A stretch of DNA of 64,000 bases from contig NZ_GG667519.1 in assembly GCF_000159135.1 (NCBI RefSeq), positions 248,240-312,239 of the forward strand. The letters run 5' to 3'. The position numbers and the translations under genes are program-made. The notes under the pieces are model-generated. The model was not told where the DNA came from and ran no database searches. It worked only from the letters and a program-made list of their open reading frames with translations. This DNA comes from Corynebacterium striatum ATCC 6940 (GTDB taxonomy: Bacteria > Actinomycetota > Actinomycetes > Mycobacteriales > Mycobacteriaceae). This document shows, piece after piece, positions 26,989 to 36,090 of the stretch. The first letter of the stretch is position 1. Every line of letters starts with the position of its first letter.

Positions 26989-27030
26989 GTAGGTTTTCCT
27001 ACTTGTACAACACAAACCTGAGTTTGATAA
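26989..27030 (+). promoter_or_regulatory. bacteriocin operon promoter with palindromic operator
   Basis: GTAGG-TTTT-CCTAC (26989-27002) is a perfect short palindrome directly upstream of a likely promoter: TTGTAC (27003-27008), a 16-bp spacer, and GATAAT (27025-27030). The palindrome is well placed for an activator or repressor, for example the LuxR-type protein encoded at the end of the operon. Confidence 0.5.
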
Positions 27031-27037
27031 TTGCCAT

Positions 27038-27059
27038 ACGGCGGAAGTCCCTCCGCCGT
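27038..27059 (+). other. 5' hairpin of the bacteriocin mRNA
   Basis: ACGGCGGA (27038-27045) and TCCGCCGT (27052-27059) form a perfect 8-bp stem with a 6-nt loop. It begins about 8 bp after the -10, so the transcript would start with this hairpin, 25 bp before the start codon. No U-run follows, so it is more likely a stabiliser or regulatory leader than a terminator. Confidence 0.5.
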
Positions 27060-27084
27060 TGAATACCTGCCGAAGGGAGAAACC

Positions 27085-27378
27085 ATGAAGATTCAAAATC
27101 GAAACCGCATCACTGGTGCAGTTTTGGCGGGTGTGTTGACCTTTGCCGGCACGGGTGTCGCTGGGGCGACGATTGTCAGCATTGACGGAGGAACCTGGGA
27201 TTACGGCAGTGATTCTTCCACAGTGTGGTCCCACTACTTTCATAACGGCGTTCGACATGGATCTACAGCTGTGGGGAAGTTCCGGTCAGATAGTGGCTGT
27301 GTGAACAAGAACGTCTGGTCACGCGCCACTGCTCCGCGTAAGGGAGTTGGCAATGAGTCCTTCTACCGTCATTGCTAG
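27085..27378 (+). CDS. lactococcin 972 family bacteriocin precursor
   Basis: A 97-residue precursor. The signal peptide (basic RNR start, hydrophobic GAVLAGVLTFAGTGVAGA, residues about 10-28) is cleaved before a mature part of about 69 residues. The mature peptide follows the lactococcin 972 pattern: GGTWDYGS, then VWSHYFHNGVRHGSTAV, and an aromatic C-terminal end SFYRHC. Lactococcin 972 blocks septum formation by binding lipid II. Unlike the classical peptide, this one has two cysteines (SGCVNK and the last residue), which could form a disulfide. GAAGGGAG precedes the ATG. The transporter genes follow 3 bp later. Confidence 0.85.
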   Translation: MKIQNRNRITGAVLAGVLTFAGTGVAGATIVSIDGGTWDYGSDSSTVWSHYFHNGVRHGSTAVGKFRSDSGCVNKNVWSRATAPRKGVGNESFYRHC

Positions 27379-27381
27379 AAC

Positions 27382-29370
27382 ATGTCCTTTCTGAGATCAA
27401 GCCTATTAGCCGTGGGGATATTCGCCACGGCTATTCTGGCGACTACTGTGGCTTTCCTCGGCGCGAGGCTTTACTCAACGATTGATGGTCACTTGGGTGA
27501 GTACGGGGTTCAGGTGGAGTCAGATCGCGTCGCTTCGGAGCGAGTGAGTTTCTATTCCGAGCTGGCCGAGTTTGCGCGAAATAATGACTTCGACATCGCG
27601 ATTAACTACTCGTCGCTCGCTGTCTCAGGTGGTGAGCAACGAGTCTACTCGTCCTCGCTTCCGCCTGACGGTGGCCGGATGGAACGGCCTCGCTTTGAAC
27701 GGGGGGAAGTTGACATATTTTATCCGCTGGAAGACTTTCCATACTCTGATCCGAGACAACCTCTCCATATCAAAGGGTCGGCGGCGGACGAGCAGCACTT
27801 GCTACGGTGGTTAGATGAGCAGGGGCTTGACGCGGTGCCTCTTACCAGGTATTTCACGGAAATCTTTGCATCTTCGACTATCCCTATTCTGCTGATCTTG
27901 TCTGTCCTCCTGTGTCTGGTTCTCAGCGCAGGCCATGTTCTTGCCCGCTCACGTGAGGTTGGTGTTCATCGACTACTAGGGCTCAGCGTCGCAGAAACGA
28001 CCAGTATTGAAATCAAGCGACAGAGCATCACACTTGTGCTTGCTTACCTCGGGGCCCCACTGCTCGTTGCAGGTCTGCTTTATGCCTACAACGGGTGGGC
28101 GGAAGGCTGGGTGTTTTGGAGAATTTATTTCACGATTAGCTTGATTCTGTCTGCATGTTTGCTCATTGGTTACCTGGGTGGCCAGTTTCTGGTTCGCAGG
28201 ACATCGATACCCCAATCCGTCAAGGGCAAGATCCACGCGCGGCCAATTCTCTACTCCCTGACCGTTGTCCGCGGCGTGTCCCTGGTTGCTGCGCTCAGTG
28301 TGGTTGCAACCCTGGTCGGGTTTTCAGCGGAGCTTGAGGCGCGTCATCGCTTGCAGGGGGCGTGGGATGCACACCGTGGGCAGCAAGAGCTGGCGTTGAA
28401 CGTTAACACAGCCTTCGAAGATTGGTCAGATAGAGAGGCCGCAGCGCCATTTCGGGCTGCCGACGAGGCAGGAGACATTCTCCTCGTTGACCCGTATTGG
28501 ATTACATGGCCCGTAGAACTAGAGGCACCAGTTCTATTAGTGAACCAGGAATTCGCGCGACAGGCGGGAGCGTCGATGTTGGATGGCACTGTTGTGACGG
28601 TCTGCTCACCGGGAAAGCTGTCTCTGCAGTCGACAAACGTGATCGAGGATACGTTAAAGTTCGAGGCTAGTTATACCAATGAACCAGCACCCGACATAGA
28701 GTGGCGGGACGGATGCAGCTTGGGCTCGGTATTCACTTACGATGTTGATTACCGTCCGCAAATAGATAACCCGATTCTCGTCATCCTTCCACGGGGTCTT
28801 GCCCCGTTGGGGGACCACAACTTGATGTCGAAGGTATCCCAGCAAGTCCTTCTCACTGCCTCCCCTGATGTGCCTTCGCAAATGTTGAAGGGTGCTACTG
28901 GGAATACGCTTGCTTTCTTCAGGCCGCGCGAGGACTCATGGCAGTCGAGTATTCGCGCCGCCGAGCAGAATGTGGCTCTGTGGGGGCTGAATGGCTTTGC
29001 GGTAGTCCTGCTTGTGACGGTCTTGGTTGGAGCCACGGTCCTTACTTTTCGCGTTACCTACCGGCGCAAAATCCACGTTGCCTATGTTTGTGGGCGAAGC
29101 CCTTGGTGGGTTGCAAAAGAAGCAGTAGCTTTTGAGGTTGTATTTTTCGTAGCGACAATTGGCTGGCTGCTGTATATGGTCCGCGATCATCAGGTTCAAG
29201 CTGAGAGCCGCGCGCCCTCAACCTGGAGTATCGGGTTTGAAAATCAATGGTCACCATTGACCATCGTCGCAGTCGTGGGTTTCAGCGCAGTATGGTTTTT
29301 GGTTTCTATGGTGCTAATGCTTAGAGCTGCTTCACAGTGGGATGCAAGAGGAGGAGTGGAACCGCAATGA
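27382..29370 (+). CDS. bacteriocin-associated integral membrane protein
   Basis: A 662-residue permease-like protein. One helix is at the N-terminus (LLAVGIFATAILATTVAFLG) with an extracellular domain of about 130 residues after it. Four helices follow near residues 165-300, then a second large extracellular domain (about 325-530) and three C-terminal helices. The FtsX/MacB-like segment SREVGVHRLLGLSVAETTSI sits after helix two. This layout fits the family found next to lactococcin 972 genes (TIGR01654-like, by memory), thought to give immunity or export together with the ATPase. The start follows the peptide stop by 3 bp with no ribosome-binding site of its own, so translation is probably coupled. 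Confidence 0.82.
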   Translation: MSFLRSSLLAVGIFATAILATTVAFLGARLYSTIDGHLGEYGVQVESDRVASERVSFYSELAEFARNNDFDIAINYSSLAVSGGEQRVYSSSLPPDGGRMERPRFERGEVDIFYPLEDFPYSDPRQPLHIKGSAADEQHLLRWLDEQGLDAVPLTRYFTEIFASSTIPILLILSVLLCLVLSAGHVLARSREVGVHRLLGLSVAETTSIEIKRQSITLVLAYLGAPLLVAGLLYAYNGWAEGWVFWRIYFTISLILSACLLIGYLGGQFLVRRTSIPQSVKGKIHARPILYSLTVVRGVSLVAALSVVATLVGFSAELEARHRLQGAWDAHRGQQELALNVNTAFEDWSDREAAAPFRAADEAGDILLVDPYWITWPVELEAPVLLVNQEFARQAGASMLDGTVVTVCSPGKLSLQSTNVIEDTLKFEASYTNEPAPDIEWRDGCSLGSVFTYDVDYRPQIDNPILVILPRGLAPLGDHNLMSKVSQQVLLTASPDVPSQMLKGATGNTLAFFRPREDSWQSSIRAAEQNVALWGLNGFAVVLLVTVLVGATVLTFRVTYRRKIHVAYVCGRSPWWVAKEAVAFEVVFFVATIGWLLYMVRDHQVQAESRAPSTWSIGFENQWSPLTIVAVVGFSAVWFLVSMVLMLRAASQWDARGGVEPQ

Positions 29371-29981
29371 CAATTCAGGTAAGCGAAGTATCCTGCGGAT
29401 TTGGCGAGCGGACGGTTTTGCAAACTTTCTCGGCCACCTTTAAGGCAGGACAAATCACGGCGCTCACAGGGCCCTCCGGCAGTGGCAAAACAACCTTGCT
29501 CAATATGTTAGGCGGACTGACTACGCCGGATTCGGGAACGATCGAGTTCGAAGGGCTCGACATCGCATCTATGAATCCGGGCGCACGTCGCAGATTTCGG
29601 CGAGCAAACGTCGGGTACCTGTTTCAAGACTATGGTTTGGTACCCGATCTCTCTGTTATGGAGAATATCAAGATTGCTGTCCCCCGCGTCTCCCGCGAGA
29701 CGATGGCAGCGGCGCTGACTGAAGTTGGGCTTGGAGGGACTGAAAAGCGAACGGTGAGTGAGCTTTCTGGTGGCGAGCAACAGCGCATTGCTTTGATGAG
29801 ACTCATTCTCGCGCAGCCGAAGATTGTGTTAGCTGATGAACCGACCGGGGCCCTCGATGAAGCAAACGCGCAACTCGTTCTTAAATATCTACGTCAATTT
29901 GCTCAGGGTGGTGCAGTGGTCGTCGTGGCCACCCATTCTGCATATATTGCGAATAGTTCAGATGTGGTGTTTGGGCTCTGA
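29367..29981 (+). CDS. bacteriocin ABC transporter ATP-binding protein
   Basis: A 204-residue ABC ATPase with Walker A GPSGSGKTT, Q-loop LFQDYGLV, signature LSGGEQQRIALMRLI, Walker B IVLADEPTGALDEAN and the switch His in VVATHSAY. It belongs to the MacB/LolD-like subgroup seen with lactococcin 972 systems. The ATG overlaps the stop of the permease (ATGA), so the two form one transporter. The next gene starts on its last base. Confidence 0.9.
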   Translation: MTIQVSEVSCGFGERTVLQTFSATFKAGQITALTGPSGSGKTTLLNMLGGLTTPDSGTIEFEGLDIASMNPGARRRFRRANVGYLFQDYGLVPDLSVMENIKIAVPRVSRETMAAALTEVGLGGTEKRTVSELSGGEQQRIALMRLILAQPKIVLADEPTGALDEANAQLVLKYLRQFAQGGAVVVVATHSAYIANSSDVVFGL

Positions 29982-30748
29982 TGTGGCGGAAGAATATAGC
30001 TGGGAAGCCATGCCTTTTCATTGGGGCGGATTACAACATAACGGAAGCTTTGACAGATTGCTTCGGATGGGCCGAAATGGGGTGCATTAACAGTCTCAAG
30101 GATATCAACACTCTGGATTTCGGCGGTGGATCCGTGAAGAGTACATCCGTTCCGGTAATTGCTGCATGTATGTTTGCTAAGTCAAAGCGGTTAATAGTCA
30201 AAGGTGCTGGTACCGATGAGGTCTACTCGAAAACAACTGCAGATATGGTCAGGGCAACAGCTATCGCAGCGACGTCTTCGCATGAAATCGGTACTACACA
30301 CTGTGATGTATTCGAAGTCGAAAATGACGAGGTGATTACTTCTCCAGAGAAGAGTGAATCGCCACCAATATTGTACTTTGTTGAGCGCTCCATGCACACC
30401 GTACGAACGCTTTTTAGCGCGATCGAAGCAGGGGCTAATGCCTACTTCATCTGTGAACAACCTACCGAGAATTTCAAAACTGATCTTGAAATGAGGCTCA
30501 CCTACCTCGATCGCGGATTGATGCTTGACCACCAGCTCCCTGTATCCACAGTTCTTCGGGCTCAAAATCTCACGCCTTTCCAAACTCGGGTGATGCAATG
30601 CCTGCGCGACGGTGTGTTGTCCGACAGGGACATCGCGGCGGCACTTGGCACTTCCGAAAAGATGGTGGGAAAACTCATCGGGCAATTGTTCGGGATATTC
30701 GGATGCAACCGGCGCAGCGCGTTAGCTAAACAATCCATTTATGTTTGA
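29981..30748 (+). CDS. LuxR-type regulator of the bacteriocin operon
   Basis: A 255-residue protein whose C-terminal 60 residues form a LuxR/NarL helix-turn-helix (LTPFQTRVMQCLRDGVLSDR, DIAAALGTSEKMVGKLIGQL). The N-terminal 190 residues look like a divergent receiver-type alpha/beta domain (GKPCLFIGADYNITEALTDC, PPILYFVERSMHTVRTLFSA) without the clear Asp/Lys set of a phosphorylated receiver. It overlaps the ATPase stop by one base, so the regulator is made with the bacteriocin machinery. The palindrome at 26989 is a candidate target. The gene is poorer in G+C than the flanks by eye. Confidence 0.75.
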   Translation: MWRKNIAGKPCLFIGADYNITEALTDCFGWAEMGCINSLKDINTLDFGGGSVKSTSVPVIAACMFAKSKRLIVKGAGTDEVYSKTTADMVRATAIAATSSHEIGTTHCDVFEVENDEVITSPEKSESPPILYFVERSMHTVRTLFSAIEAGANAYFICEQPTENFKTDLEMRLTYLDRGLMLDHQLPVSTVLRAQNLTPFQTRVMQCLRDGVLSDRDIAAALGTSEKMVGKLIGQLFGIFGCNRRSALAKQSIYV

Positions 30749-31122
30749 ATGTGCATGTTCTGGATCAAGCTTGTGGAAACTTATGCCTTGCGTCTATTTG
30801 ATCTGATGTCGCAAAACGGTGCTTCAATGAAACTATCTGTATCCAAGCCTCGAAAAGGCAGCAGCGGCGGCAGAATCAGTTCAGTTCATCGAGCGTCACC
30901 CCCTGTGCCATTAGAATGCGCAGTCGCTCTGTGGCGCGTGGGCATCACCCAGTGAGTTCGGGAAGGGGTGGCTTTTGGGGATGGAGGACGAGACTGGGCT
31001 GGGCAAAGGGGCTCCCAGCCCGGCCAAACAAAAACCGGCTGGCCCAGGGTATGGCACCCCGGGCCAGCCGGCTAACTAGCATCGACAGCCCAGGCCAACG
31101 GCCCAGACAGTCAACCGAGCGC
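30749..31122. other. 374-bp gap between bacteriocin operon and icd
   Basis: Contents: a minus-strand frame ATERLRILMAQGVTLDELN that ends at TGA near 30878 and looks like the last residues of a lost gene (no start, and a stop upstream); an 8-bp stem GGGCTGGG (30996-31003) with CCCAGCCC (31014-31021); and the icd terminator. No other gene was seen. Confidence 0.5.
31029..31071 (-). terminator. terminator of icd
   Basis: CCGGCTGGCCC (31035-31045) and GGGCCAGCCGG (31061-31071) form an 11-bp stem. On the minus strand it is followed by TTTTTGTTTGG. It lies about 50 bp after the icd stop. Confidence 0.85.
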
Positions 31123-33294
31123 TTACTTCTTCAGGCCGTCAATGATTTCGTTGAAGGCAGCAACCGGGCGCATGGTCTGGTTGAGCTTCTCCTCGTTCGG
31201 GGCGTAGTAGCCGCCGAGGTCGACGGGGGAACCCTGGACGTCGAGAAGCGCCTGCTCAATCTCGCCAGCCTTGGCCTCAAGGGCCTCAGCAACCGGCTTG
31301 AAGGTCTCAGCCAGCTCAGCGTCGTCGGTCTGTGCAGCCAGCTCCTTGGCCCAGTTCAGGGTCAGGTGGAAGTGAGAACCACGGTTGTCGTTCTCGCCGA
31401 CCTTGCGGGACGGGGAGTTGCCCTCGTCGAGGAGGGTCTCGGTGGCCTTGTCGAGGGCGTCGGCAAGCACGCCTGCCTTAGCGTTGCCGTGAGCGTTGAG
31501 CTCGTGGCGGAAGGACTCAGCCAGTGCGAGGAACTCACCCAGGGAGTCCCAACGCAGGTGGTTTTCTTCCTCAACCTGCTGCACGTGCTTCGGAGCGGAG
31601 CCGCCTGCACCGGTCTCGAAGAGGCCGCCGCCAGCCATCAGCGGAACCACAGACAGCATCTTTGCGGAGGTGCCGAGCTCGAGAATCGGGAAGAGGTCGG
31701 TGTTGTAGTCACGCAGCACGTTACCGGTGACGGAGATGGTGTCCTCGCCCTTACGGATGCGCTCGATGGAGATCTTGGTTGCCTCAACCGGGGAAGCGAT
31801 GGAGATGTCCAAGCCCTCGGTGTCGTGATCCTTCAGGTACTTCTCCACCAGGGTGATGAGGTTGGCGTCGTGACCGCGCTCTGGGTCCAGCCAGAAGATG
31901 GTCTTCATACCGGACAGGCGTGCGCGGTTAACAGCCAGCTTGACCCAGTCCTGGATCGGAGCGTCCTTGGTCTGGCATGCGCGCCAGATGTCGCCAGCCT
32001 CGACGTCGTGCTCGATGAGGACGTCGCCAGCGGAGTTAGTCACCTGCACGGTGCCGTTCTCCGGAACCTTGAAGGTCTTGTTGTGGGAGCCATACTCCTC
32101 AGCTTTCTGAGCCATCAGGCCGACGTTTGGAACGGTACCCATGGTGGACGGATCGAATGCGCCATTAGCCTTGCAGTCCTCGATAACAGCCTGGTAAACG
32201 CCAGCGTAGGAGGAATCCGGGATAACAGCGAGGGTGTCCTGTTCCTCGTTGTTCTTGTTCCACATGTGGCCGGAGGTGCGGATCATGGCCGGCATGGAAG
32301 CGTCGATGATGACGTCGGAAGGAACGTGCAGGTTGGTGATGCCCTTAGCGGAGTTCACCATAGCCAGGTCCGGGCCGTTTTCGAGAGCAGCGTCGAATGC
32401 GGCCTTGATCTCCTCGCCATTCTCGAGGGACTTCAGGCCCTCGTAGATAGCGCCGAGGCCGTTCTCACCGTTGAGACCAGCTGCGAGCAGCTCCTCGCCG
32501 TACTTGTCATAAACGTCTGCGAAGAACGCGCGGACCACGTGGCCGAAGATGATTGGGTCGGAGACCTTCATCATGGTGGCCTTCAGGTGAGCAGAGAAGA
32601 GAACGCCCTCTTCCTTAGCGCGAGCCACCTGAGCCTTAAGGAACTCGTCGAGAGCCTTGGCGGAGATAAAGGTGCCGTCGATAACCTCGCCCTTGAGAAC
32701 CTTGAGGCCCTCGAGCAGGACGGTGTCATTGAGCTTGATGGTCAGGGTGTCATCAGCCGGCATGATGACGGACTTCTCGTTGTGGCGGAAGTCGTTATCA
32801 GACATGGTGGCAACGTTGGTCTTGGAATCAGCGGTCCAAGCGCCCATCTTGTGCGGGTACTTCTTAGCGAAGTTCTTCACAGCAATCGGTGCGCGGCGGT
32901 CGGAGTTGCCCTCGCGCAGAACCGGGTTCACAGCGGAACCGGTAACAACGGCGTACTTCTCCGGAGCGTCCTCGTAATCCGGAATGTCGAAACCGTCAGC
33001 CTGCAGCTCGGCGATAGCCTTCTTCAGCTGTACCAGGGAAGCGGAGATGTTCGGAAGCTTGATGATGTTTGCTTCCGGGGTCTTAGCCAGCTCGCCGAGT
33101 TGAGCCAGTGCGTCTTCGACCTTCTTCTCACCCAAGCGCTCTGGGAACTGAGCCAGGATACGGCCAGCCAGGGAGATATCGCGGGTCTCAACCTCGATGT
33201 CCGCGGTGGAGGCAAAAGCCTCAACGACCGGCTTGAAAGAGTAGGTGGCGAGCAGCGGAGCTTCGTCCGTGCGGGTCCAGATGATCTTAGACAT
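31123..33294 (-). CDS. icd: NADP-dependent isocitrate dehydrogenase, monomeric
   Basis: A 723-residue monomeric-type IDH that oxidatively decarboxylates isocitrate to 2-oxoglutarate in the TCA cycle. The type is clear from length and from segments such as [39 protein letters not shown] (substrate site), [20 protein letters not shown] and [20 protein letters not shown]. The ATG at 33294 begins [13 protein letters not shown], the usual start. Its 3' end is duplicated in decayed form at 25995-26506, on the other side of the bacteriocin island. It has its own promoter region (33295-33363), containing the short palindrome ACAGG-ATA-CCTGT. Confidence 0.96.
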   Translation of the reverse strand: MSKIIWTRTDEAPLLATYSFKPVVEAFASTADIEVETRDISLAGRILAQFPERLGEKKVEDALAQLGELAKTPEANIIKLPNISASLVQLKKAIAELQADGFDIPDYEDAPEKYAVVTGSAVNPVLREGNSDRRAPIAVKNFAKKYPHKMGAWTADSKTNVATMSDNDFRHNEKSVIMPADDTLTIKLNDTVLLEGLKVLKGEVIDGTFISAKALDEFLKAQVARAKEEGVLFSAHLKATMMKVSDPIIFGHVVRAFFADVYDKYGEELLAAGLNGENGLGAIYEGLKSLENGEEIKAAFDAALENGPDLAMVNSAKGITNLHVPSDVIIDASMPAMIRTSGHMWNKNNEEQDTLAVIPDSSYAGVYQAVIEDCKANGAFDPSTMGTVPNVGLMAQKAEEYGSHNKTFKVPENGTVQVTNSAGDVLIEHDVEAGDIWRACQTKDAPIQDWVKLAVNRARLSGMKTIFWLDPERGHDANLITLVEKYLKDHDTEGLDISIASPVEATKISIERIRKGEDTISVTGNVLRDYNTDLFPILELGTSAKMLSVVPLMAGGGLFETGAGGSAPKHVQQVEEENHLRWDSLGEFLALAESFRHELNAHGNAKAGVLADALDKATETLLDEGNSPSRKVGENDNRGSHFHLTLNWAKELAAQTDDAELAETFKPVAEALEAKAGEIEQALLDVQGSPVDLGGYYAPNEEKLNQTMRPVAAFNEIIDGLKK

Positions 33295-33363
33295 GTTTCT
33301 CCTAATAGTTCGAAAATGTTTCAACCTAACAGGATACCTGTCTTGTTACAGCTGTGCGGGCAA

Positions 33364-34248
33364 TTACCCCTCAGAGACCCCACGCTTCCAATAGCCCATG
33401 AAGGACACCGCCGAGCGCGGCACGCCTGCCTCCTTGACCAGCATGCGACGCATGCGCTTGACGATGCCGCTTTCGCCCGCTATCCACCAATACGCACCGT
33501 CCGCGGCACGGGTGCCGAGCTCTTCGCCTGAAGCAGAAAAGCCTGGGGTCTCCCAGAGAACTTCGCGCTCAGGGGTGGCCTGTTGTGGGGTGTCCGGAGC
33601 GGGGTCGATGCCGGTGAGGGAGGAGAGGGCGTCGATAAGCGTGGCTTTGCCACCGTGCGGGAGGAACTCGATGGTGACGCCGGCAGGAGCGGCGAGGGGC
33701 TGCGCGTCCTGGAAGTAGGGCACCGCGATGTGCACGCTGCCGCTAAGCCCGTCGGGCCACTCGTCGAGGATGCGGGCGATGGCAGGCAGGGCGGTCTCGT
33801 CGCCAAAGACACGGACCTCGCGGGCCTCGCCGGGCTGGAACTCGATGCCGGGGCCGGATTCGTCGTCGGAGTGTGGGGCGATGACGTAGATTTCATCGCC
33901 CGGTGCGGCTGTCGACGCCCACATGGATGCCGGGCCCGTTTCACCAGGCGCGGTATGCAGCACGAAGTCGATAGTGAGGATGCCGCGTTCGCGGTCGAGC
34001 TCGCGCACGGAGTAGGTGCGAAGTGCGCCACGGGTGGCCGGATCGAGCTGCTGCCAAGCGGCGTACCAGTCCTCCGTGGCGGGAAGCTCCGGCAGGCCGT
34101 GGGCGCCGGGGATGATGAGCTTAATGCGCAGGTCACGGATGACGCCGGAGGGCCCCATCTCTGTCAGGCCGGTGAGGCGTACTCGTTGGAAGCTGGGGGA
34201 GATGCGCACAGAGTCCAAGACAGTGGCGCGGAATGGCTGGTAGGGCAT
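33364..34248 (-). CDS. siderophore-interacting protein (FAD ferric reductase)
   Basis: A 294-residue SIP/ViuB-type flavoprotein that reduces ferric siderophores in the cytoplasm to release Fe(II). The FAD-binding motif RTYSVRELD, the strand ILTIDFVLHTAPGETGPASM, and the NAD(P)H-side segments VFGDETALPAIARILDEWP and WWIAGESGIVKRMRRMLVKE are typical. It is the last gene of the iron operon, and its ATG overlaps the stop of the ATPase gene by one base. Expression should follow the DtxR-controlled promoter at 38.2 kb. Confidence 0.9.
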   Translation of the reverse strand: MPYQPFRATVLDSVRISPSFQRVRLTGLTEMGPSGVIRDLRIKLIIPGAHGLPELPATEDWYAAWQQLDPATRGALRTYSVRELDRERGILTIDFVLHTAPGETGPASMWASTAAPGDEIYVIAPHSDDESGPGIEFQPGEAREVRVFGDETALPAIARILDEWPDGLSGSVHIAVPYFQDAQPLAAPAGVTIEFLPHGGKATLIDALSSLTGIDPAPDTPQQATPEREVLWETPGFSASGEELGTRAADGAYWWIAGESGIVKRMRRMLVKEAGVPRSAVSFMGYWKRGVSEG

Positions 34249-35048
34249 TACTTTACCTTTCTCTTACCAATGGGCATGACGGCCGGAAGCCCCGAGACTG
34301 GGTCTTCGACGATGACGGAGTCCACGCCGAAGACGTCCTTGACCGTTTGCTGCGTCATGACGTCTTGGGGGCTTCCCTGGGCGTAGACGTTGCCGTTTGA
34401 GACCGCGATGAGTTCGTCAGAATAGCGGGCGGCCAGGTTGAGGTCGTGAATGACCATGGCGATGGTGGTGCCGTGGGTCTCGTTGAGTTCGACGAGCAGG
34501 TCGAGGACCTCGAGCTGGTGTTTGATGTCGAGGTAGGTGGTGGGCTCGTCGAGCAGCAGGATGTCGGTGCGCTGGGCGAGTGCCATGGCGATCCACACGC
34601 GCTGGCGCTGGCCGCCGGAGAGTTCGTCGATGGAGCGCTCCGCGAGTTCAGCCACCCCGGTCATCTCCATGGATTCCTGCACGATGTCGTAGTCTTCCTG
34701 GCTCCAGCGGCCGAGCAGCCCCTGGTGTGGGGTGCGGCCGCGGCCCACGAGGTCCGCCACCACGATGCCGTCCGGGGCGATGGGAGACTGCGGCAGTAGG
34801 CCCAGCGAGGTGGCCAGCTGTTTGGTGGGAATCTCGGAGATGGCTTTGCCGTCGAGGAAAATCTCGCCGCCGGTGGGCTTGAGCAGGCGGGACAGCGAGC
34901 GCAGCAAAGTGGACTTGCCGCAGCCGTTGGGGCCCACGATGGAGGTCACCTTGCCGGGTGCGAGGTCGACGCTGAGCCCGGTGATGATGTCGCGCTCGCC
35001 GTATCCGAGGGAGATGTCCTTCGCGGTGAGCTGAGCAGGTTTGTGCAT
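34248..35048 (-). CDS. ferric siderophore ABC transporter ATP-binding protein
   Basis: A 266-residue FepC/FecE-type ATPase: Walker A GPNGCGKST, Q-loop LLPQSP, signature ELSGGQRQRVWIAMALAQR, Walker B ILLLDEPTTYLDI and switch VIHDLNLAARYSD. The ATG at 35048 lies 7 bp after the upstream permease, and a longer frame upstream would only overlap that gene. It powers the two FecCD permeases. Confidence 0.93.
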   Translation of the reverse strand: MHKPAQLTAKDISLGYGERDIITGLSVDLAPGKVTSIVGPNGCGKSTLLRSLSRLLKPTGGEIFLDGKAISEIPTKQLATSLGLLPQSPIAPDGIVVADLVGRGRTPHQGLLGRWSQEDYDIVQESMEMTGVAELAERSIDELSGGQRQRVWIAMALAQRTDILLLDEPTTYLDIKHQLEVLDLLVELNETHGTTIAMVIHDLNLAARYSDELIAVSNGNVYAQGSPQDVMTQQTVKDVFGVDSVIVEDPVSGLPAVMPIGKRKVK

Positions 35049-35055
35049 GACAGTC

Positions 35056-36090
35056 CTAACGATTCGAGCGAGTGAGCAAGTAAATAAGGAATGGCGCACC
35101 GAGCACGCCGGTGATGACGCCGACGGGGTAGCGGGTGCCAAAGAAGTATTGACCAGCCATGTCAGCGACGAGCACCAGGATGGCGCCCACCGCACCGGCA
35201 GGGGCGATCATGGAGGGGCCAGCCTTGAACAGGCGGGTGGCAATCGGCCCGGCCATGAATGCCACGAAGGCAATCGGGCCTGTCGACGCCGTGGCCACCG
35301 CAATGAGGATCACCGAACCCACGATGGCCGAAACACGCACAACGTTGAGCCGCAGGCCAAGGCCGACGGCGAGGTCGTCGCCAAGCCGCAAAACGTTGAG
35401 CTGGTGACCCAAGAAAATCATGACGGGCGCGATGATCAGCACCGTAAGAAGAAGTGGCAGGCCGCGCTCCCAGGACATGGTGTTGAGCGAGCCCGTGATC
35501 CAACGTGTGGCCGTAGGCAGGTCGTAGGACGGGGCCTTCGACAGCACGAAGTTGGTCCACGCCTGCAGAATCGCCGACATACCAATGCCGATGAGGATAA
35601 GGCGCGTGCCGGTGAAACCAGACTTCAGCGACAGCAGGTAAATCAGCGCGGCGATCGTCAGCGAGCACACCAGCGACACCAAAGACACGGTGGTCTGGGA
35701 GACGTTATAAAACACAATCGCCGTGATGCCCGCGGCGGAGGCACCGGAGGAGATACCGATGATATCGGGAGAGGCCAGCTGGTTGCGCAGCATGGTCTGG
35801 AAAGTCACGCCGGCGATACCGAAAGCGATGCCCGCGGCGACGGCTACGGTGGCACGCGGCAGGCGCAGGTCGCCGACCGTAAAGGACGCGCCGGGGACGG
35901 TCTCACCGAAAACAACACGAATCACCTTGCCCGGACCATAGAAGGTCTCGCCCACCATGAGGCTGGTGGCCCACAAAACCACGATGATGACGGCGAGCAC
36001 GCTCAGGCGCCAGGCAAAGGAACGCGCGCGGGCGTGGCGTTGCTGTTGCAGCGTCGCGGAGGTGGAGGCCGAGGAGGTTTGATTCGGCAT
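35056..36090 (-). CDS. ferric siderophore ABC transporter permease 2
   Basis: A 344-residue FecCD-family permease (BtuC fold) with about ten helices. Family motifs are RLPRATVAVAAGIAFGIAGV, FQTMLRNQLASPDIIGISSG, the coupling region GDDLAVGLGLRLNVVRVSAI and the C-terminal YPVGVITGVLGAPFLIYLLT. Its ATG overlaps the stop of permease 1 by one base. The N-terminus is a polar tail of about 28 residues before the first helix. Confidence 0.92.
   Translation of the reverse strand: MPNQTSSASTSATLQQQRHARARSFAWRLSVLAVIIVVLWATSLMVGETFYGPGKVIRVVFGETVPGASFTVGDLRLPRATVAVAAGIAFGIAGVTFQTMLRNQLASPDIIGISSGASAAGITAIVFYNVSQTTVSLVSLVCSLTIAALIYLLSLKSGFTGTRLILIGIGMSAILQAWTNFVLSKAPSYDLPTATRWITGSLNTMSWERGLPLLLTVLIIAPVMIFLGHQLNVLRLGDDLAVGLGLRLNVVRVSAIVGSVILIAVATASTGPIAFVAFMAGPIATRLFKAGPSMIAPAGAVGAILVLVADMAGQYFFGTRYPVGVITGVLGAPFLIYLLTRSNR

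Noticed and set aside
30879-30943. C-terminal tail ATERLRILMAQGVTLDELN as a gene
   Set aside because: There is no start codon and an in-frame stop lies close upstream. It is at most the end of a lost gene.
30916-33531. 871-residue plus-strand frame opposite icd
   Set aside because: It is the complement of icd, whose minus-strand translation matches monomeric isocitrate dehydrogenase over its full length.
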